DNA of 64,000 nt, taken from positions 62,001 through 126,000 of the forward strand of contig JBFHQE010000005.1 of NCBI GenBank assembly GCA_041592335.1, given 5' to 3'. The notes under the pieces were generated by a model. It ran no database searches. It had not been told where the DNA came from and saw only the letters and a program-made list of their open reading frames with translations. The translations under genes and the position numbers were made by a program. The DNA is from JBFHQE01 sp041592335 (GTDB lineage: Bacteria > Pseudomonadota > Gammaproteobacteria > Thiohalobacterales > Thiohalobacteraceae). Below are positions 59,616 through 64,000 of the stretch, piece after piece. Every line of letters begins with the position of its first letter. The first letter of the stretch is position 1.

Positions 59616-62600
59616 TTAGGTGGGTACTTCCTGCTCGTTTTCCCTGATGCCGAAATCTTCCATGATGGCGTAGGCGGCGGGTAAAACCAGTAACAGCAGA
59701 AACGTCGATGACAGCATGCCGAACACGACGCTGGCCACCAGCGGCACCAGCACTTGTGCTTGCAGACTGGTTTCGGATAACAACGGAAGCATGCCGGCGA
59801 TGGTGGTGATCGAGGTGAGGAAAATGGCACGGAAACGGTCACGCACGGCCTGGCCCGCCGCCTCGTGCAAGATCATTCCCTCCCGGCTGCGGCGTTTTAC
59901 AAACTCCACCAGCAAAATGGAATCATTCACGACTATTCCGGCCAGGGATACAAAACCGATCATGCTCGGCATGGTGATATCCAGCCCCATGAGTTTATGT
60001 CCCCAGATCACACCGATCAGCGCCAGTGGAATGTTCATCAGAACAACGAGGGGTTCACGGTAGTTACGGAACTGGAAACTGAGCAGGAAATACACGCCGC
60101 TGATTCCGAGGATGAAACCAAGTAACACCGAACTATTGGTTTCCCTGCTGTTTTTGACTTCGCCCTCGAGACTGATATACAGCCCCGGGTATCGTTCCTG
60201 CAAGCCTTCGAGAAAACGCTCGCGAGTATCGTTGATGACATTATTGGTGTTGGCAATGCTGGCATCGATGTCGCCATTAATGGTGACGGTGCGCTGGTGA
60301 TTGATCCGGTTGATCTGCGAGAACTCACGCTTTTCGCTGATATTCGCCATCGCGCTTAACGGGATAGCGACGCCCTGCTGATTAAACAGACCGAGATGCT
60401 CAAAGTCAGTTAATGCATGTTCCCGGTCTGTATCCAGCCTGACGTTGATTTCATAGGCTTCACGCCCTCTGTATACATCGTTAATCTTGATGCCCTGATA
60501 GGCGGCGCGCAGCTGCTGTGCCAGTTGCTGCGCATTGAGGCCCGAGGCCAGCGAGCCCGGCAGCAGACTCACACTGAAAAAGGGTTTTCCGGGGCGGAGA
60601 TCATCCATGATGTTCGAAACGCCGGGGTAACCCTTGAGCCAGGTTTGCAGCTCCCAGGATGCATGAGACAGTTGTTGCAGGTCATCGCCTTGCAGGCGAA
60701 TAGATATTGCCTGACCCGCGGGTCCAAGCGTTGGCTCCTTGAACTGGATCGAAATCGCGTCCGGAATAGCGGGTGTCGATTCGCGCCACAGGCGTTGCAG
60801 ATCGTTCAATGAAGCCGCGCGTTTTTCCGCATCCAGCAGGTCCAGGCTGATCGTGGCCAGGTGTGCGCCCTGTTCGCCACCGGCATCGTCATTACTGCCG
60901 AAAAAAACCTGGATGTTTTTGATCAGGTCGCCCTCTTTCTCCGGCGGCAACTGCTGTTGCGCCTGCTGAAGACTGGCCAGCAATGTCGACACTACTGCCT
61001 CGGTCTGATCCAGCGGTGTTCCCTGCGGCATCAGGACGCGCGCTTCCAGCAGGTTTCCCTCGATGTCCGGGAATGCCTTGAACTTGATAAAACCGGCGGG
61101 AAACAGGCTGAGGGTTATCACCAGAATACCGAGCGCCGCACCGACGGTCAGGTAGCGGTAGTGGATCGCTGTATCGGCCAGCCTGCCTGCCAAAGCGCGG
61201 AATTGCTCGAAGCGTTGTTCAAATCGCAGGCGCCAGCCCGGGGCATTGGCTTTCGCAAGTTGATCGCCGTGTTTTTCCAATGAATGTTTCAGGTGATGCG
61301 GCAGAATCAGGAAGGCTTCGACCAGGCTGATCGTCAGCACCGACAGCAACACCACCGGCAACACACCCATCACCTGCCCCATGTCACCCTTGAGGAACAG
61401 CAGGCTGCCGAACAGCATGGCAGAGGTGGCAAATGAAGAGACGACGCCACGACCGACCTTGCCGATACCATCCACCGTGGCCTGCAAGGGTTTTGCTCCC
61501 TGGCGATACTCGTTCTCGATGCTTTCGGAAATGACGATGGCGTCATCCATGAGAATACCGATCGCCATTAGCAGGGCGACCATGGAGATCATGTTGATCG
61601 TGATGCCGAACAGGCTCATGACCATCAACCCGCCGATAAAGGAAACGGGCAAGCCCAGCGCCACCCAGAAGGTGTAGCGCCAGCTGAAAAACAGGAATAG
61701 CACCAGGGTCGCCAATAGCAGACCCTGCCAGCCATTGGTGACCAGCAGGCGCAAACGATCCTGCACGATGGAGGCGGAATCCTGGGTGATCACCAGGCGC
61801 GTGGATTCGGGTAAGCGGGCGTTCTCGTTATCAACAAAGTCTTTTACCGCATTGAACACGGTCAGTGTGTCGTCGCTGGTATTTTTACTGACCTGCAGCA
61901 GTGCGGCCGGGCGGCCGTTCAGATCAACGCGGACTTCTTCATCGGTGAAATCATCGACAATCGTCGCAATGTCGCCGAGTTGCAGACGACCGCCTTTTTC
62001 ATCATTGAGGATGACCAGGTCAGCCAGTTCTTCAACGCTGCGGCGTTCGTTTTCGACCCGTATCTGGTACGAGCGTTGTTCGGCTTCCAGTATACCAGCC
62101 GGCAAATCGACCGCCTGTTGCTGTATCAGGCTGGCAATATCCTGGATGCTCAACTGGTAACGATGCAGCGTCTCGGCCTTGATACGGATACTCAGTTCAT
62201 GCGTAGAGAAGCCACTGACGTCGACCATAGGGACTTCGGGCAGCGACAACAGGCGATCCCGGTAATATTCCGCCAGTGCTTTCAGCTCCGGCTGGGACAG
62301 GTCTGCATTGATGGCGACACTGACGATCGTCTGGGTACGCCCCAGCTCGGTAATAATCGGATCTTCCGCGTCGCTGGGGAAATCGGTGATGCCGTCGACT
62401 GCGCTGGTGACGTCATTGAGAAACTGTTGCAGGTCACCCGTCTCCTGCATTTCCAGCACCATGGTGCCCACATCGTCCCGCGCGACACAACTACGTTCCT
62501 CCAGGAAACTGATGCCGTCCGTGCTGTCTTCCAGCGGGTTGCAGATACCATCCTCGACCTCGGATGCGCTGGCGCCGGGATAGGCAACCATCACCTGCAC

Positions 62601-62726
62601 CTTGTTGAATTTGATTTCGGGAAAGGTTTCCTTATTCAGGCTGGGAAGCGATGCAAAGCCCAGCAGCAGAATAATGACCATGAGGATGTTGGCCGCGGTG
62701 GGGTGCGCGGCGAAGTAACGAATCAT
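59616..62726 (-). CDS. RND-family efflux pump inner-membrane protein
   Basis: A 1036-residue RND permease, the proton-driven part of a tripartite efflux system. N-terminal helix (MIRYFAAHPTAANILMVIIL), large periplasmic loops, twelve predicted helices in two halves. The proton-relay Asp pair is present in TM4 (GILMDDAIVISESIENEYRQ), and the second half has SLAGIVVNDSILLVEFVKRR. Most like the HAE1/hydrophobe group, with atypical periplasmic detail such as Cys residues in DGICNPLEDS and ERSCVARDD. Starts directly after the adaptor stop. No outer-membrane factor gene in view. Confidence 0.94.
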   Translation of the reverse strand: MIRYFAAHPTAANILMVIILLLGFASLPSLNKETFPEIKFNKVQVMVAYPGASASEVEDGICNPLEDSTDGISFLEERSCVARDDVGTMVLEMQETGDLQQFLNDVTSAVDGITDFPSDAEDPIITELGRTQTIVSVAINADLSQPELKALAEYYRDRLLSLPEVPMVDVSGFSTHELSIRIKAETLHRYQLSIQDIASLIQQQAVDLPAGILEAEQRSYQIRVENERRSVEELADLVILNDEKGGRLQLGDIATIVDDFTDEEVRVDLNGRPAALLQVSKNTSDDTLTVFNAVKDFVDNENARLPESTRLVITQDSASIVQDRLRLLVTNGWQGLLLATLVLFLFFSWRYTFWVALGLPVSFIGGLMVMSLFGITINMISMVALLMAIGILMDDAIVISESIENEYRQGAKPLQATVDGIGKVGRGVVSSFATSAMLFGSLLFLKGDMGQVMGVLPVVLLSVLTISLVEAFLILPHHLKHSLEKHGDQLAKANAPGWRLRFEQRFEQFRALAGRLADTAIHYRYLTVGAALGILVITLSLFPAGFIKFKAFPDIEGNLLEARVLMPQGTPLDQTEAVVSTLLASLQQAQQQLPPEKEGDLIKNIQVFFGSNDDAGGEQGAHLATISLDLLDAEKRAASLNDLQRLWRESTPAIPDAISIQFKEPTLGPAGQAISIRLQGDDLQQLSHASWELQTWLKGYPGVSNIMDDLRPGKPFFSVSLLPGSLASGLNAQQLAQQLRAAYQGIKINDVYRGREAYEINVRLDTDREHALTDFEHLGLFNQQGVAIPLSAMANISEKREFSQINRINHQRTVTINGDIDASIANTNNVINDTRERFLEGLQERYPGLYISLEGEVKNSRETNSSVLLGFILGISGVYFLLSFQFRNYREPLVVLMNIPLALIGVIWGHKLMGLDITMPSMIGFVSLAGIVVNDSILLVEFVKRRSREGMILHEAAGQAVRDRFRAIFLTSITTIAGMLPLLSETSLQAQVLVPLVASVVFGMLSSTFLLLLVLPAAYAIMEDFGIRENEQEVPT

Positions 62727-64000
62727 TTACTGAAGCTCCGCGAGCTCGCCAGCGGCATGTTGTTTCAGTGCCTGCTCAAACGCAGTGTCGGCAATCACCT
62801 CCAGTGGCATGCCCTCGATGACAGGAATCAGGTCGGTGATGACGACTCGCTCGCCGGGTTCGACGCCACTGCGCACCACCACCATATCGCCTTGCGTTAA
62901 CTGGATATCAATCGAGCGAATTTCCAGCCTGTCGTCGGTGTTGGCAATGTAAACCCGCCCCTGGTGCACGGCCTTGCGGGGTATTACCAGCGCCGGGCGG
63001 GCCGGTGCGTACAGGTCAACCGCGGTGTACATCCCCTTGATCAAGGGCGGGCGTTGACCGGGAATAATTTTTTCATAGGGATTATCCACACCGACCACGA
63101 TACCGAGGGTTTGCCGGGTGGCATCGATGGAATCGCTGATACGTAATACCCGCCCTTCCCATACCGCCATGGGCATATCATTAACCAGGCGCACACGGGT
63201 GGTGAGATTCAGACTGTCATTGATCTGGCCGCCGTTCCTGATGATCTGCTCCGTGGTGGCAGGACTGTTTTCCAGGTGACTGACCAGTTTGCGCATGGAT
63301 GCCATGGGCAGTTGCGCGGTAATCTCAACGCCTTTCAGATCGATAGCTTCAAACAACACGGTCCCGACCGCGACAAACTCATCCTTTTCCACATTCACGG
63401 CACCGATACGCGCATCGAACGGCAGCAAAATTTCAGTACGCCCGAGGATGGTCTGACTGTTTTCCACGGCCTGCTCAGCGCGCATGATCTGCGCATTGAC
63501 CGATTGTCGACGACTCTCAAAGGCGTTCATCTTGCCCTGTAACTCTTCAACCTGCTGGCGCAGCTGAATCACTTTCTGTTCTTCCGCGTCCAGGGCCGAT
63601 TTCGCGACCAGTCCTTTTTTCTGAATATCCTGGATACGGGCATATTCCGCTTCGCCAAACTGCAGGTTTTCCCTTGCCAGCGTCAAAGAACGCCGGGTGG
63701 ATTTTTCTTCTTCATTCAATTCCTCAAGGGAGGAACGGCTCGCTTCCAGGTCGGCCTGCGCCTGTTTTAATGAAACGGTGTAGTCCTTGGCATCAATCCG
63801 CACCACGGGTGTATTCGCCTGGATGGTCTCCCCCGCCTTCAGGTTGGGATGCAGGTAACTGATCTTGCCGCTGACCTCGGCCATACCGCTGAGCGCAATG
63901 GCAGGTTCAACATTGCCATAGGCCGTAATGCGCGTGCGGAACGGAATCATACTGGCGATGATGCTGTTGACCGTCTTGCTCGGCATCTCTGCAGCCTGGT
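62727..64000 (-). CDS. RND pump periplasmic adaptor (membrane fusion protein), N-terminus outside the window
   Basis: A HlyD/AcrA-type adaptor linking the RND pump to an outer-membrane channel. An in-frame ATG lies at 63986, but the frame is open to the window edge (QAAE before MPSK), and the expected N-terminal signal is missing, so the gene most likely starts outside. Visible: lipoyl-like half-motifs (NPVVRIDAKDY-like, KAGETIQANTPVVRI), a coiled coil (SSLEELNEEEKSTRRSLTLA, LRQQVEELQGKMNAFESRRQ), and beta-barrel part. Ends adjacent to the pump gene. Confidence 0.9.
   Translation of the reverse strand, partial: QAAEMPSKTVNSIIASMIPFRTRITAYGNVEPAIALSGMAEVSGKISYLHPNLKAGETIQANTPVVRIDAKDYTVSLKQAQADLEASRSSLEELNEEEKSTRRSLTLARENLQFGEAEYARIQDIQKKGLVAKSALDAEEQKVIQLRQQVEELQGKMNAFESRRQSVNAQIMRAEQAVENSQTILGRTEILLPFDARIGAVNVEKDEFVAVGTVLFEAIDLKGVEITAQLPMASMRKLVSHLENSPATTEQIIRNGGQINDSLNLTTRVRLVNDMPMAVWEGRVLRISDSIDATRQTLGIVVGVDNPYEKIIPGQRPPLIKGMYTAVDLYAPARPALVIPRKAVHQGRVYIANTDDRLEIRSIDIQLTQGDMVVVRSGVEPGERVVITDLIPVIEGMPLEVIADTAFEQALKQHAAGELAELQ

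Overview
The window is one contiguous piece of a gammaproteobacterial chromosome of moderately high GC. The evidence is the flagellar gene order flgBCDEFGHIJK with cheV-cheR and flgA-flgM-flgN in between, an FlgJ with a fused muramidase domain, sigma-54 and sigma-28 flagellar promoters, MCE lipid-transport genes, and REP palindromes of the GTAGGAGCG...CGCGAA type familiar from Pseudomonas. A sodium/proton antiporter of the NhaD type and many signalling genes suggest a free-living, probably aquatic or salt-exposed bacterium. I do not assign a genus. No gap between genes exceeds 300 bases, and I saw no rRNA, CRISPR array, insertion sequence, prophage or integron.

Layout. 1-13.8 kb: flagellar and chemotaxis block. 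flgB-flgK runs leftward from a sigma-54 promoter, cheV-cheR runs leftward from a sigma-28 promoter, and flgA, flgM-flgN and a PilZ flagellar brake run rightward. 13.9-21.1 kb: tRNA-Arg(CCT), zwf with an OpcA-like assembly factor, a secreted subtilase with calcium-binding repeats and a dockerin-like end, and a RelA-type (p)ppGpp enzyme that keeps an intact hydrolase signature. 21.2-27.8 kb: an AEC carrier, then a seven-gene leftward operon in which a complete partner-switching set (HDOD/PP2C phosphatase, anti-sigma-type kinase, STAS protein) leads directly into an MCE lipid ABC transporter (permease, ATPase, MCE protein, lipoprotein). 27.9-32.6 kb: a LysR regulator diverging from a DASS/SLC13 transporter and nhaD. 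32.7-42.1 kb: CDGSH protein, radical SAM protein, response regulator, RCK potassium-channel-like protein, a degenerate Aas-like acyltransferase, msrA, a thioredoxin-HEAT protein, a dienelactone hydrolase and a uracil-DNA glycosylase. 42.1-48.5 kb: a FecR/CHASE2-GGDEF-EAL pair and a hybrid histidine kinase. 48.6-54.1 kb: a LysR regulator diverging from a five-gene, translationally coupled operon (cyclase, VOC, EamA exporter, unknown, nitroreductase), then an MBL-fold hydrolase. 54.2-59.5 kb: a tandem-PAS sigma-54 activator with the two gene sets it probably controls. 59.6-64 kb: an RND efflux pump with its adaptor.

The two most interesting parts are these. First, the partner-switch/MCE operon (22.2-27.8 kb) looks like a lipid transporter whose STAS subunit could be controlled by reversible phosphorylation. 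Second, the 54.2-59.6 kb island carries arrays of ACGAA-N2-TTCGT dyads with nearly the same spacing in two intergenic regions. Each array lies about 80-150 bp upstream of a sigma-54-like -24 element, which defines a small regulon for the activator encoded between them. All functions are inferred from family resemblance and visible motifs; no database search was run.
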